In this document: piece after piece, positions 35,270 through 48,070 of the stretch
Position numbering within the stretch: position 1 is the first letter of the stretch
Layout: the number at the start of each line of letters is the position of its first letter
Origin: Petunia secreta
Taxonomy: Eukaryota > Streptophyta > Magnoliopsida > Solanales > Solanaceae
NCBI GenBank assembly: GCA_029990175.1
Contig: JARKIP010000023.1
Coordinates: 25,873,501 to 25,937,500 of the forward strand
Reading direction: 5' to 3'
Length of the DNA: 64,000 nucleotides
The notes under the pieces: generated by a model
The model's database searches: none
Told to the model about the DNA's origin: nothing
The model's input: the letters and a program-made list of their open reading frames with translations, nothing else
Program-made: the position numbers and the translations under genes

Positions 35270-35462
35270 CCTAGGTTCTAATTCGAGTCCTAGGAGTCTT
35301 GGAGCAGTGTCTGAGTAGAGTCTTGCTTATGGGTATGTTGTCGACCATACTTATGAGCGAGAGGCTACAAGGGCATGTTAGGCAATGTTTTCCCTTCGTT
35401 TCATCTCTATTCGTGCTGAGTAGCTTATATAGGTGCTGACCCTTTTTCGTGTATTGTATCAG

Positions 35463-38400
35463 ATGGCGAGGACGCGAGCATCCTCAGCCAGGAGGGCTGC
35501 ATCTTCTACACCCGCGTCTGCGGGAGAGCCATCAGCACCTACGCAGCCGCCAGCTGCTAAGAAGACTCGGGCAGGTCGCCCGTCAGCCACTAGGCAGGAC
35601 ACAGCTATCCCTGCGGTGTCCGCAGCGACTCTGTCAGCATCTATTCCCCCTGTGCCTGCTGTTGTGCCAGGCACCGTTGTGATCTCTTCAGAGGAGTATA
35701 TGAGACTGATGGCCTTGTCTAGCCATCAGGTCCCTGTCAGAGATGATGTTGCAGCTCCTGTTTCGGCTCCTCAGCCGACCACACCTGTTATGAGCACGCC
35801 TACTTCTGAGGCTGCTCCTGATCATATTGCCCAGCCTTCTGCTTCTGCTCCTCAGGCAGGTCCTGTTATTTCTACTCCTCCTATGGGCACTGAGGAGGTT
35901 GCCAGGAGGATAGAGTCATTCATGAAGCTTCAGCCTCCAGAGTTCGACGGTACCTCAGCTACATGTACTGCCCAGAGGTACATTCAGAAGTGTGAGAAGA
36001 TTTTGACAGTTCTTGGTACTAGAGACACCTTAGGGGTGCAGTGTGCTTCTTTCAGATTATCGGGAGATGCGGAGACATGGTGGGTCTCCATGATGCGGCA
36101 GAGGTCTAGTGACCTCCCTCCTTTGTCTTGGGCTGAGTTCGTGTCTATGTTCATGAGCAGGTTCGTGCCCCAGAGTCAGCACGATGCTCAGAGGCGCGAG
36201 TTTGAGGGGTTGAGGCAGGGAAACCTGTCTGTTTCAGAGTATGACACCAGGTTCTTGTGGTTGTCTCAGTTTGCGCCGGCTATGGTGGCTCAGGAGAGGG
36301 ACAAGGTCCTCCGGTTTGTTGAGGGTCTTCATCCCTGCTTGCAGGTAGCTGTTGCCCCTGATATGGGCAACAAGTCATATTTTGAGATAGTTGATGTGGC
36401 ACGGCGGATGGAGGATATCTTCGCCAGGGCTGACGCGGAGAGGGCGGCCAAGAGGTCGCGTCAGTCTGGTGGGTATAGTGGATCCGCTCAGAGGGGTCAG
36501 GGTCATCAGGGCCGTTCTCAGTCTAGGCCCCAGGCTGCTGCTTTGCCTGCCCAGGATTTTTCTTCAGAGACCCCGAGGCCTCAGTCATCCCAGAGGCGGG
36601 GTGGCTCTTCGCAGTCTGGTCCGCCGCAGTGCGGGAGGTGCCATCAGAGGCATCATGGGAGGTGTTCGTCTGGAGGTGGTTGTGGCAAAGGTGGTAGAGG
36701 CGGTAGAGGAGGTAGAGGTGATGGATGTTTTGAGTGTGGGTCTCCAGAGCACTATGTCAGGAGTTGCCCTTATGTTTCATCAGGTCGCCAGGGATCCGCA
36801 GCTATGGTACCATCTGGTCCTCAGGCCGCCAGGCCCGTTTCTCAGATTCCTCCTAAACAGCAGTCTCAGAGAGCTCCGGGTTCAGGAGGCTCGGCGCAGG
36901 TCTATGCTATGACTCGTCAGGATGCTGAGGCATCCAATGATGTCATCACAGGTATTATTTCTGTCTGTGGCCGCGATGCTTATGCTCTTATTGATCCGGG
37001 GTCTACCTATTCGTATGTGTCGCCGGGATTTGCCCCTTGCTTGGGCAGGGATCTGGTCTTCTTAGATGATCCCTTTATGGTTGCCACCCCTATCGGGTCT
37101 TCTATATGTGTAGATAGGGGTTATCGGCAGTGTATGATCTCCATCTGTGGTGTAGAGTCCTTAGTGGACCTGATGCTGCTCGATATGTCTGATTTCGATG
37201 TCATTATGGGCATGGATTGGCTGGCTTCCTGTCATGCGACTTTGGAATTCCATGCCAAGTCCGTGACGATCGGGGCAGAGGGTGAGTCTCGGGTTGTATG
37301 GAGAGGTTCCAGGCCTTCTCCGAAGAGTAGGATCATTTCTTTCTTGGAGGCGCAGAGGATAATATCTAGTGGGTGCGAGGGATATATTGCTTCAGTTCGG
37401 GATGTCCGGGCAGAGGAGTTATCCCTTGATAGAGTTCCGGTTGTTTGTGAGTATCCGGATGTGTTTCCTGATGATTTGCCGGGTTTGCCGCCTATGCGGG
37501 AGATAGAGTTTTGCATTGATCTATTGCCAGGCACTCAGCCTAAATCTATTCCCCCGTATCGTATGGCTCCTGTTGAGTTAAGGGAGCTGAAGGAGCAGAT
37601 TCAGGATTTGCTCGATAAGGGCTTCATTAGGCCTAGTGTGTCTCCATGGGGTGCCCCGGTATTATTTGTGAAGAAGAAGGATGGCTCTATGCGGATGTGT
37701 ATTGATTACCGGCAGCTGAATAAGGTTACTATCAAGAATATGTATCCTTTGCCGCGTATTGATGATTTGTTTGATCAGCTTCAGGGTGCTACCTTCTTCT
37801 CGAAGATTGATTTGAGGTCGGGGTATCATCAGTTGAGGATTCGGTCCGAGGACGTTTCCAAGACTGCTTTTCGTACCCGATATGGCCACTATGAGTTTCT
37901 GGTGATGTCTTTCGGGCTTACGAATGCCCCAGCTGCTTTCATGGATCTGATGAACCGAGTGTTCAAGGCCTACCTTGACTCCTTCGTCATTGTGTTTATC
38001 GATGATATCTTGGTTTATTCGAGGAGCAGGGAGGAGCATGAGCAGCATTTGAGAGTTGTTCTTCGGACTCTGAGGGATCAGCAGTTGTATGCCAAATTCT
38101 CCAAGTGTGAATTTTGGCTCAGTTCTGTATCTTTCCTAGGTCACGTGGTGACCAAGGATGGGGTGTGTGTTGATCCGAAGAAGATAGAGGCCGTTCAGAG
38201 TTGGCCTAGGCCTACTTCTCCTACAGAGATTCGGAGTTTCTTAGGCTTGGCAGGTTATTATCGGCGGTCCGTCGAGGGATTTTCTTCTATTTCAGCACCT
38301 CTGACGAAGTTGACCCAGAAGAATGTTCCTTTCCTGTGGTCCGATGCCTGTGAGTCTAGCTTTCAGAAGCTTAAGACTCTGTTGACTTCAGCGCCAGTGT

Positions 38401-40385
38401 TGGCCTTGCCTAGTGGATCCGGGGGATTCACTGTATATTGTGATGCTTCGGGTGTTGGCCTGGGTAGCGTTCTGATGTAGGAGGGTAAGGTGATAGCTTA
38501 TGCCTCGAGACAGCTGAAGGTCCATGAGAAGAATTATCTTGTCCATGATTTGGAGCTGTTAGCTGTCGTGTTTGCACTGAAGTTGTGGAGGCACTATCTT
38601 TATGGCGAGCCATGTGAGATATTCACCGATCATAAGAGTCTCCAGTACTTGTTCACTCAGAAGGACTTGAACGGGAGACAGCGCCGCTGGTTAGAGCTGC
38701 TGAAGGATTATGATCTTTCTATCCGGTATCATCTCGGAAAGGCTAATGTTGTAGCCGATGCCTTGAGTAGGAAGTCCATGGGTAGCCTCGCCTATCTTGA
38801 TGCTGATATGAGGCCGTTGGCCCGTGAGTTGCAGGCTTTGTCCATTAGTGGGGTTCGGTTTGATGATTCTGTTCCAGGCCGGGTGCTTGCATATGTGGGG
38901 TCTCAGTCGTCTTTAGCTTCCCAGATTCGGGAAAGGCAGTTCGAGGATCCTTATCTGAGAGATCTCTGGGACAGGGTCCTGAGTGGGGGAGTGTCCTCGT
39001 TCGTGATTGGTGATGATGGTGCTTTGCGGCTTAACGGCCGGGTATGTGTTCCAGCCATTGTGGAGCTGAGGCAGATGATTTTGGCAGAGGCTCACAGTTC
39101 GAGATATTCCATTCATCCGGGTACTGCGAAGATGTATCATGATCTTCGAGAGCTGTATTGGTGGAAAGGGATGAAGAGGGATGTTGCTGATTATGTATCT
39201 CGGTGTTTGAATTTCCAGCAGGTGAAGTATGAGCACCGGAGGCCAGCCGGGGTGACCCAGTCTATGCCCATTCCCGAGTGGAAGTGGGAGCAGATCACTA
39301 TGGATTTCGTAGTTGGTTTGCCGCTGACCGTGGGTAAGCATGATTCGGTGTGGGTAGTAGTTGATCGACTGACGAAGTCGGCTCACTTCATTCCAGTGAG
39401 GACTACTTATACCTCGGAGCGTCTGGCTCGTATCTTCATTGAGCAGATTGTGAGATTGCATGGTGCTCCTGTTTCTATCATTTCTGACCGAGGTGCTCAG
39501 TTCACAGCTCAGTTTTGGAGATCTTTTCAGAGAGAGCTGGGTACTCGGGTCGATCTCAGCACTGCATTTCACCCGCAGACTGATGGCCAGTCTGAGCGGA
39601 CCATTCAGATCCTCGAGGATATGTTGAGGGCGTGTGCTATTGATTTTGGAGGCCATTGGGATAGCCATTTGCCGCTAGCAGAGTTTGCGTATAATAATAG
39701 CTATCAGGCTTCTATCCAGATGGCTCCGTTTGAGGCATTGTATGGTCGGAGATGTCGCTCGCCTATCGGTTGGTTCGAGTCTGGTGAGGTCCAGGTGTTG
39801 GGGCCCGATTTGGTGCAGCAGACCTTAGATAAGGTCCGGGTTATTCAGGATCGACTCCGCACGGCTCAGAGCCGGCAAATATCGTATGCAGATCGGAGGC
39901 GGAGGGATCTTGAGTTCATGGTTGGGGACCGGGTATTCCTCAGAGTGTCGCCCATGAAGGGTGTTATGAGATTTGGGAAGAAAGGCAAGCTCAGTCCTAG
40001 GTTCATTGGGCCTTTTGAGATATTGGAGCGCGTTGGCGCCGTTGCTTATAGACTGGCTTTGCCTCCCTCTCTGTCTGTTCATCCGGTGTTCCATGTGTCC
40101 ATGCTCCGGAAGTATGTTCACGATCTGTCTCATGTGATCGATATGGCTTCCGTGGAGGTAGATGGCGACTTAGCTTATTCGGAGGAGCCTATTGCTATTG
40201 TGGCTAGAGAGGTCCGTAAGATGAGATCGAAGGTGATCCCGCTTGTGAGAGTTCAGTGGGGGCATCACTCCATTGCCGATGCCACTTGGGAGCTTGAGTC
40301 CGAGATGCGTGAGAGGCATCCGCGCTTGTTCGATGATTCAGGTATGAAATCCTTGTATTTTCTAAGCCTGAATTTGCATTTTTAA
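35463..40385 (+). pseudogene. Chromovirus gag-pol polyprotein with one in-frame stop
   Basis: One frame of 1640 codons broken only by TAG at 38478-38480 in RNase H. The start is chosen at MARTRASS; the ATG at 35433 is upstream in frame but less typical. Domains by codon: gag (about 155-330, FDGTSATC, AETWW), CCHC knuckle CFECGSPEHYVRSC (~422), protease LIDPGSTYSYVS (~508), RT (~690-870; IDYRQLNK, active site FIDDILVYS at ~845), RNase H (~985 on; VYCDASG, then YASRQLKVHEKNY after the stop), integrase HHCC region (~1205-1250), catalytic core (MDFVVGLP, ISDRGAQF, DGQSERT), C-terminal chromodomain. In the HHCC finger the position expected to be the second Cys reads Phe (SRCLNFQQVK). The frame makes the capsid and enzymes for retrotransposition; the stop and zinc-finger change suggest it is inactive. 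Confidence 0.95.
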
Positions 40386-40497
40386 GTTTTATTGATTTCA
40401 GGTGGTACCGAGGGGTCCTCGAAATCCGTGCCAGCTCCGTGGCTAGTGTGTGGATCCTACCTTAGACTTAGGCTCGTCCGAGGACGGCCGAGAGTCT

Positions 40498-40510
40498 AAG
40501 TGGGGGAGAA
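40498..40510 (+). other. Chromovirus polypurine tract
   Basis: aagtgggggagaa directly before the 3' LTR; it primes plus-strand synthesis in this class. The same tract precedes the LTR at 538. Confidence 0.8.
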
Positions 40511-43344
40511 TGTAACGACCCTCAAATAGTCGTTACGGGATCCGGGACCTCGATTTGCGTGTCGACAGTCCCAAAAGCTCTGTTAGGTCATTTATGACCC
40601 GTCTGTGAAATCTGAGTCGAAACGGAGTCCGTTTGATAGGTTTTCGAGAAAAGGATCCGTTTATGAAATTCCGGAAAGGAATTTGGGGTTTCGATAGGTC
40701 GTTTTGAGTAAACGAACCCCGATGGAAAATCCGAGCGCACCGTTAGGTCCGTCTCGTCATTTATGATATGTAGCAACCTTCAAAATTGAAAACGGACCTC
40801 GTTTGATAGGACTTTTGATAAAGTCCCCGTTTCGGAAGTTTAAAAGAGTTAAAAGAGGTTTCCGAGCTCGATTTGAGCAAATGAGCTCCGATGAGAGATC
40901 CGAAAGTTCCGTTAGGTTCGTATAGTCATTTGTGACTTGTAGCAACTTTCGGAATTGGATTCCGAGGTCGTTTGGTTAAATTTCGCTATTTTGGCGAAAG
41001 TCAAAAATTGAACCTTTGCCGTGGGACCCACTTTTTGAGTTCTGGAGGTCCGAATTAAGTTCTGTCTTGACGAGCATGTCACCCAAGTATTTTATGACTT
41101 CTGTGCAAAATTTGGGATCATTCCGAGCTTTGTAGGGTCCCGTTTTGCCCCTAAAACAGTAGAAAATCTGGTGCGACTTTTCTGTTCTGTTTTGGCGCAA
41201 ACAGCCGGATAAAAGCTAATTTTCCGGCCAATCCATAAGGAATTAGGAAAAACTCAAAACATGAAAGTTGTAGCCCTTCGAGTTGTGGTTGTAATGGCAC
41301 CGGTTTCAGGTCATTTGGACATTCCTATCAAAAGTTATGATTTTTCAAAAAAAGCTGTCACAGAGGCAAAAAAAAAAAACTGCTATAAAAAGGCCATTTC
41401 GGGCCATTTCGGTTCATAACTTATAAAAATCATTTGATGAGCTCTTGAGGCGATTTTTGGGTATTTCTTGAAGACCCAATCATACTTACACTTAAGGTAA
41501 GCCCTTTCAATCCATCTTTATGTTGATTAACACAAGAATCAAAGGGTTGATTCTTGGAAATGGGTTAGAACCCTAGATTCTTAAGAATTGGGGAAAGACA
41601 TCGAGCAAGGCTCGCATGTGGAATCTAAGTGTACTTTTGGACTCACGGGAGCGTGGGGAGTCCGGAAAAGTACATTTTGTAAACTTAGGGCTCGGCCCTA
41701 CCCGGGGGCATTTTGGTAATTTTTACCCTAGGATGCCTATAGGCTTAAATAGCTATAATTGAGCACTCATATGTGCTATATCTTGTCTTAATAGACCTAG
41801 TGGAGAGTCCTTCGCGGACAAGGCGAGCGGGAAAGGAGATTCTTCCCGGCATTTGAGCCCGAATTTCGAGGTAAGTGAGACTTGACCTCTATTGTGCTTG
41901 TGGACTCTTCCTTCATGCTAGTATGCTTCATGTACGCATATATATACCTAACAATGGTTAGGATTAATGATGTGAATTACTTGCTATTATTGTTTGTTAT
42001 AAATAGCGAGATTGTGACTCGACCGAGGTATGTGCCGGTCGAAACGCTACGTCGAGGTAGCTTAAATTTATATCGTAGTAACGCTTGCTACGCCATGCTT
42101 AGATAGCAAGAACTTGGGACATGGCCGAGGATGTTGCCGGCATGTCATGATAAATGTCTTGCCGAGGATTTTGCCGGCTTTTGTATGATATTGGTACTTG
42201 ATTTGTTCACGTGCCGGGTTGGGTAGTGCTGTCTATACGTAACCTTGGGTTGGACGACATGGGAGTAGGGATTGTACCCCCAAACTGTGGTCGGGTTAAC
42301 CTTCGCCTTACGTTCAGCTAGCATAACCAACCTGGGTTACGGTGACTGTGAAATATTATCGTTATTAATATTTCTGTTATTATTTCTGTTATTGTTATTA
42401 ATGTCGTGGATATTAATACTGTTAGAGGGACACTTGACAGGGGGTGTGGTGTCGCCTATACTATGAGATGTGTCACACTTGACAGGGGGTGTGGTGTGGA
42501 CACTTGATCTTTGAGATGTGACACACTTGACAGGGGGTGTGGTGTGGTCACTTGATTTATTGAGATACGACGCACTTGACAGGGGGTGTGGTGCGATCGT
42601 AGACAGATTTGAGATGAGCCAACGACTACGGGTCGTTGGTCTACTTATTCATGATTGTCATAGTGACTTCGGGTCACGGTATATGGTTAATACTTAGTAG
42701 TGGTGTTGCTAGTCCATCGTAGGTCTAGGTTAGTCGGCACGGGAGTAGAGATTGGACCTCCAAACCGCCGCTGAGTTGACCTATGCCTTACGTTGGATGG
42801 GCATAATCCTTGAGACTTCTGGTTACTACTTGTGTGTATGGAATGTGTTACATCTATTTGTGATTTCACTACTTTATTGTATGATTACTATAGTATGTTG
42901 TTGCTTATGATGCATGTAGCGACTTGTCCCGCAAGGGTACCTTAGCGGGCCTGTCGGTGATCTTACTGGGCTTCGGCTCATAACTTACTCTGCTACGTGC
43001 GCAGGTCCTTCATCCAGTCAGCAGCCCGGACGTTAGCGGTTCCCGAGGCTTCTGAGACTTTTGATTGAGGTGAGCCGACCACACAGACCGTGGTGGCATA
43101 CCGCCGGAGTCACTTAGAGATAGGACTCAGATTTCTTTGATGTATATTCATACTTTATTGAGTCACTCTTAGAATGCTCCAATTCTTTTGTGGATATATT
43201 CTTTTGGACTTCACACTTTTATATTTATATATCCATTTATGATCTTTTCACATTATTGTTCTTTTCCGCATCTTGTTTCATTGGTTCGCCTAGGCAAATG
43301 TTGTTTAGGTACCATCACGAGCCCTTGGAAATTGGGTCGTGACA
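40511..43344 (+). mobile_element. Chromovirus 3' LTR
   Basis: TGTAACGACC to GGTCGTGACA, 2834 bp, followed by ATACA. It retains the TATA box (41384-41390) and the repeat array (about 42429-42597). Confidence 0.96.
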
Positions 43345-43349
43345 ATACA

Positions 43350-44213
43350 TCTCTCCTCCTCTGCCTTAGGGATTCTAGATTTCTAGACTTCAATGATTCT
43401 CTTCTAGGAATGGTAGAAACCAGTCTTTGTAATGGACCAATTTATTTTGACTGCTTTCCCAAATTTACTGTATCCCTTAAAGATAGGAATATACTAGACT
43501 CTCATATGTGTCCAAATTTACTCATCCAGTTGCAATTATCTATAGAATCCAATACAAAGCTATGAATTCAGCTTTCAATTCTGGAGCCATGAAAACACTT
43601 CACAAAGGAGAAACTGTTCTCTTCCAAACAGATCTTCAAAGATCCCATTTGTCAGTTCCAAGACCTATATCTTGGAATCAAGTTTCTTTACCTCAAAATT
43701 GGCTTTTGCAAGATGCTACCCCAGCCCAGAAGCCAGAAAATACAAATGTATCCCAGATCCAACAGTTTCCTTCAGGATCTGTAACTATTTCCTTCCGAAG
43801 GTCTCATAGTCAAAGAATACCTTCCTCGCCTTTAGCACAGTCTGAGACCCAATCTGCTAGACATTCTGTCTCCTCATTTCCTTCTAGAATCGAAACCGTT
43901 AACTTCGAATCTAGGATTCCTCAAGCAGAATACTCAGTGGAAACACCTCCAACTGAAGTTAACTTTGAAAGACCTCGGTCTCCTACATATTCATCTCTAG
44001 GTGCTGAATTAGGTGTTTTAGAAAAAGATTTTCAAATTGATAAAGAAAAACTCAGGACTGAATTTTACTCTCCTGAAAACCTTTTTAAGAGAACATGGTT
44101 TTTTAACAACTTTCAAGGAAATGAAAGAAAAAATCTTCAAAAAATTTATTATGAATCCTTGGACTCGATTCAAGAGCAAATTGATTTCTTTGAGTGTTTT
44201 GAAGCCTATGCTG

Positions 44214-44218
<5 letters not shown>
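43350..44218 (+). pseudogene. Caulimovirid ORF1 (movement protein) continued, frameshifted
   Basis: It continues in frame from 32513 (LRDSRFLDF, IYFDCFPKFTVSL), then shifts frame near 43500-43508. The second frame holds AIIYRIQYKAM, KGETVLFQTDL and PISWNQVSLPQNW, followed by a Ser/Pro-rich spacer and a C-terminal segment (ENLFKRTWFFNNFQ). It ends where viral sequence meets TA repeats. The same frameshift is in the unit 1 copy, so it predates the duplication. Confidence 0.82.
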
Positions 44219-44289
<71 letters not shown>

Positions 44290-44319
44290 ATTTCTTTGAG
44301 TGGTTTGAAGCCTATGCTG

Positions 44320-44368
<49 letters not shown>
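44216..44368. repeat. TA tracts flanking a duplicated viral end fragment, unit 2
   Basis: First tract about 44216-44287 (~72 nt), then a ~38-bp repeat of the viral end (to about 44325), then a second tract to 44368 (~45 nt). The right border of the virus and the return to Tat LTR sequence at gtataattgaccc. Confidence 0.9.
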
Positions 44369-44371
<3 letters not shown>

Positions 44372-46914
44372 TAATTGACCCCCAAAACTAATACACCCAT
44401 ATACACTATTAGATTAGTGTATAGGAGATGTAAGCTTTTGTAAAAATCAGTTTAAATACATAAACATGCCAGTTTTTAAAAGTAAAAAATAGGTCTGTAC
44501 AATAAATGCAAAAGGGGCAGCTTAGTTTTACAAAAGCAGTTCAGGATAGTCAAGCATTACATATATGGCCCCTGTTTTAGCAAAATGTCAAGATTTCAGA
44601 ACTTGTTCGACTAAACTGCCAGGGGTTTTATCAGAACTATTCACATGAACGCTGATGAGTTTAACTGATGACCTTTCTTACTTATAATGCAAAAAACCCT
44701 ATTTTTTATGAAATTATGCAAACACATATGAGAGTTAAGGTCAGGAATAGCCCTTGGATAGCCATACACATAGCTCATTTTTATGTAACCTGTTTTAAAG
44801 CATCTTTAATACACACATGGAGTCCTAACAAATACAACAAAGAAGGGAAGGCTGGGAGATCAGAAAAAGACAAAGAGAAGTGTCATGTGAACACTTCACA
44901 TAGAGCCTGCATTGTTTGATGTTTATGTGAGAAGGAAAAGCCATAACTATGCCTTCCCGGGTATTAGCAAACACATGTGTAAACAAGCATGGTATAGCTT
45001 GGCAAGCTATCCAGAAAGGATGCATAAAGGGTTAGCAGGGGAGGCATAAAGGCCTAAAACACACATACACACAGTTCACATAGAGGAGAATATCATGCTT
45101 CAGAGAGAAGAGAAGTACCTAGGTCATTACCTTAGAATTTTCTGAATAAAAGAGAAGAGCAAAATAGTATGAATGAAGCAAAAGAGAGAGCTTGCACTAG
45201 TGAGGTGAAGACCTCTGATTTTCAATTAGTGAATGAGCAAGAGAAATAGAATGCTTTCAAGAATCTATGTGTTTCAGTATATGTGTAGTGTTCTCTGTAT
45301 TTTTCTGTGTGTTAAGATGAGGAATAGAACTAGTTTATATAGGTGTGAGGGGTAGGGTTTTAAATTCAAACGGGTAAAAACAAATATGATAAGACAATAT
45401 TGTCATCCAGAATTAAAGAGGACACCCTTAGGTGCTCTTTCCAAGTATAGATAAATCAGAGCCCTGAAATTAAGGCAAACATGATCCTAGAGAAGTATGA
45501 TTCCCTCCCCTTAACAATATCAAAGTCTAAGCTCAAGAATCAGTTTATAAGAATGTTCTAAACTAATTTAGATGGAAATCCCTTGATTTCCTTTAACAGA
45601 TTCCCATCAAACTCAAATTGATACTATATCAATCATTAAAACTACTTTCCATTCAAATATAAATCACAAGCTAATCGCAGATTTCAAATTGAACCAACTG
45701 ATCATTCCCAAAAAGTGCAAATTGAATTTCAATCCAAGCTAATCATGTGATCATGTATGTTATCAAAATAGGAGACTAAATTCATTGAAAAAAAAAGATT
45801 GGACATACTGTCATGGTTTCTAGGTTCTAAACATAATAAAGATGTCATCGAACATAAGCCACGAATGTATCAAGTCCAGGTATGCAAACGGTTCAAAGCA
45901 ATGTTCAACATAATCAGTGAACTAAACAAGAATTGCTAATCATGTGGACTTTTACCCTAACTAATTAATACGTAACAATTAACCAATCAAACATGCTAAT
46001 CCGTAGTAAGAATAAACAAATCAGGCATGGATTGCGTAGTAAAAAAGGGAAAAAGGGTTACTCGTTTCGAATTAGAATCGGGTCAGTCTCGACCCGCTTT
46101 TCAATCGCGTATGCATGAGGATTTTCCCCTCCATAGACTAGTAATACTAAGGTTTTACCAAATCCTCACCAGAGTTCCCTTTGCCGGTGATAGAGGTGAA
46201 GGTCGGGGTAGGGTTGGGTTTCGACCTTCAACGTTCAAGGGAATTGTTATAGGGGTTTTGTTGCGGACGGTGAGAGGAGTAAGAAGATATATGTTTCATG
46301 GTTTTTGGTGGCTGGACGTGGCCGAAATCGGCTTTGACAGTGGCGAGTTAGGACTTTGGACGAGAGAGGAGTTAGAGCAGGAGGCGGCGTGCGTTTTGTG
46401 AAAATGAGGAGAGGGATTAGGGTTTTGGGGGTAGAGATATAATTAAAAAAAAGGAATAGAGTTGGTGGCCATTGGATCAATTGTTTGAACGGCTAGGATG
46501 AGTCCACGTGTGCGTGATGTGGAGCTGATGTGTATAAGTGTATAGGTGTATATATAGTGTATAAAATGGCATAAAAATATATATATAAAATATGTATAAA
46601 ATTGTGGAAAGTTACAAAATTAATTTTAAGAAATGCTAAAATGATTTAAACATGTAGAAAATGTCATTATGAGATTTAAAATAATTTTGGGCAATTTTGT
46701 TTAAAATAGTGGTAATTGCAAAATTCGTAATTGATCGTGCAATTTCGTGAATATCCACAGTTTGTGATGGTGTCTTTAAAAATAGCTTAATTGGCATGCT
46801 TGTGTGAAATAATAATTTTGAATAGGGGTCAAATTGAAGATGATTGTAAGGTTATCATTGCAATTTATCTAAAAATGGCTACTGAAACAGGAGGGACAAA
46901 ATTGGGTGTCAACA
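44369..46914 (-). mobile_element. Tat/Ogre-like element 3' LTR, part right of the viral insertion (unit 2)
   Basis: On the minus strand the LTR begins TGTTGACACCCAATTTTGTC at 46914. Segment 45066-45995 is homologous to the 5' LTR at 61286-62211. With 24510-25353 it forms one interrupted LTR. A TATA-like CTATATAAA is at 45334-45342 on the minus strand. No gene within; the frame 46027-46401 lacks recognisable domains. Confidence 0.85.
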
Positions 46915-48070
46915 GCTGCACCTCTTTGCCCAAAGACATTGACAGTGCGACCAATTTTTTCATGACTCATAGAGGGTGTATTAGGAAATTGTGAGGGTTT
47001 GTGTAAGATGGTAGTCTGTAATGTTTCTGTAATGCCAGATTGTGTTCTGCAATAAAAGTGAGCTTTTGCAAATAATAGTTGGAAGTGTAAAAAAGACTTT
47101 CCTATCGTTGGTTTGTCTGGCCAGTGCCTCTTGTAAAGAGACCTATGTGCTCGTCAACACCGCATTGCCTCCTCATAAAGAGAACCTACTGCTACTGCCT
47201 CTCATCGTGAGATGTTTGCCTCCTCGTAAAGAGAACCTGTTGCACGTCAGCACTGCTACTGCCTCGTCGTAAAGAGAACCTACTGCTTGCCAAGAAAGAG
47301 AAAAACTTCTACAGCCTCCTTGTAACAAGAACCTACTACTACTGCTTCTCGTTGTGAGATGTTTTCCTGTCACGTCGGGCTGTGTACCCTGTGAACAAAA
47401 GGTAAAGTAAAGTGCGAAAAGGAAAATAAATGCCTCTCGACGGGAGTTGTTTTACCCTTCGCGTCGGGATGTGTACCCTGCGAACAAAAAATAAAGTGAG
47501 GTGCAAAATAAGGTGCCATTTTGTGTTTGCAAATGTTAGGAAGGTTGTTGTGCCTCCGTTTTTGTAGTGCCTGCGTTCAAAGAAAAAATTTGTGAGTTGC
47601 GGGAGGAAGGTTTGATTTGTGCATTCTTTGTCTGCTCCGCTCCTTCTCCTCGTAATGTCTTTTGCGAATGCTGGGACCTTGGTCATTTGGGGGATATAAA
47701 GAAACGAACAAAAATAATGCAAATATTTAAAAAAGATTTGTAAAAAAAGTATGTTTTATTCCATTTAATTATAGACTACATTGTGTAGTATGGGCACAAT
47801 ATTGTAGTGGTTGCCTTCCGGACCATACTAGAACCTTCCCTTGATGAATTTTAAGGAGACCTCAAAATTCTTCCTCAGTTTCTGCACTTCGCCTTCTCTT
47901 GAGAAATTTTTGAGAGGATCTCAAAAATTTCTGCCCCAGTGTCGATTCTGTGTGTCCTTTTGAATTTTTTAGAGGTCCTGCACCAGTGTTTACTTCGTGG
48001 GAAAAATCAAATTTTTGTATTGATGTGACCGAACCTTGGGTCGGTTGCCTACATATCCCAACTTGGGGAA
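46915..48070 (-). other. Tat element polypurine tract and 3' untranslated region, unit 2
   Basis: The putative polypurine tract on the minus strand is at 46915-46931. Short direct repeats (tcgtaaagagaacct) lie at about 47120-47325 and a two-unit longer repeat at about 47345-47505. No coding region seen. Confidence 0.65.

Larger units (their letters stand above)
32514..43344 (+). mobile_element. Full-length Tekay/Del-like Ty3/gypsy chromovirus with target-site duplication
   Basis: 10,831 bp with LTRs of 2741 and 2834 bp and an internal region of 5256 bp. ATACA occurs immediately left (32509-32513) and right (43345-43349). It lies in the same orientation as the viral ORF it interrupts. In the first ~430 bp I count about 11 differences between its two LTRs, mostly G-to-A or C-to-T, against about 4 between 538- and 40511-type copies, so insertion preceded the duplication. 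Confidence 0.96.

Noticed and set aside
35449..36912. Alternative-frame ORFs over chromovirus gag
   Set aside because: Shadows of the 1640-codon polyprotein frame.
44206..44406. Ile-Tyr repeat ORFs
   Set aside because: Translation of TA dinucleotide tracts.
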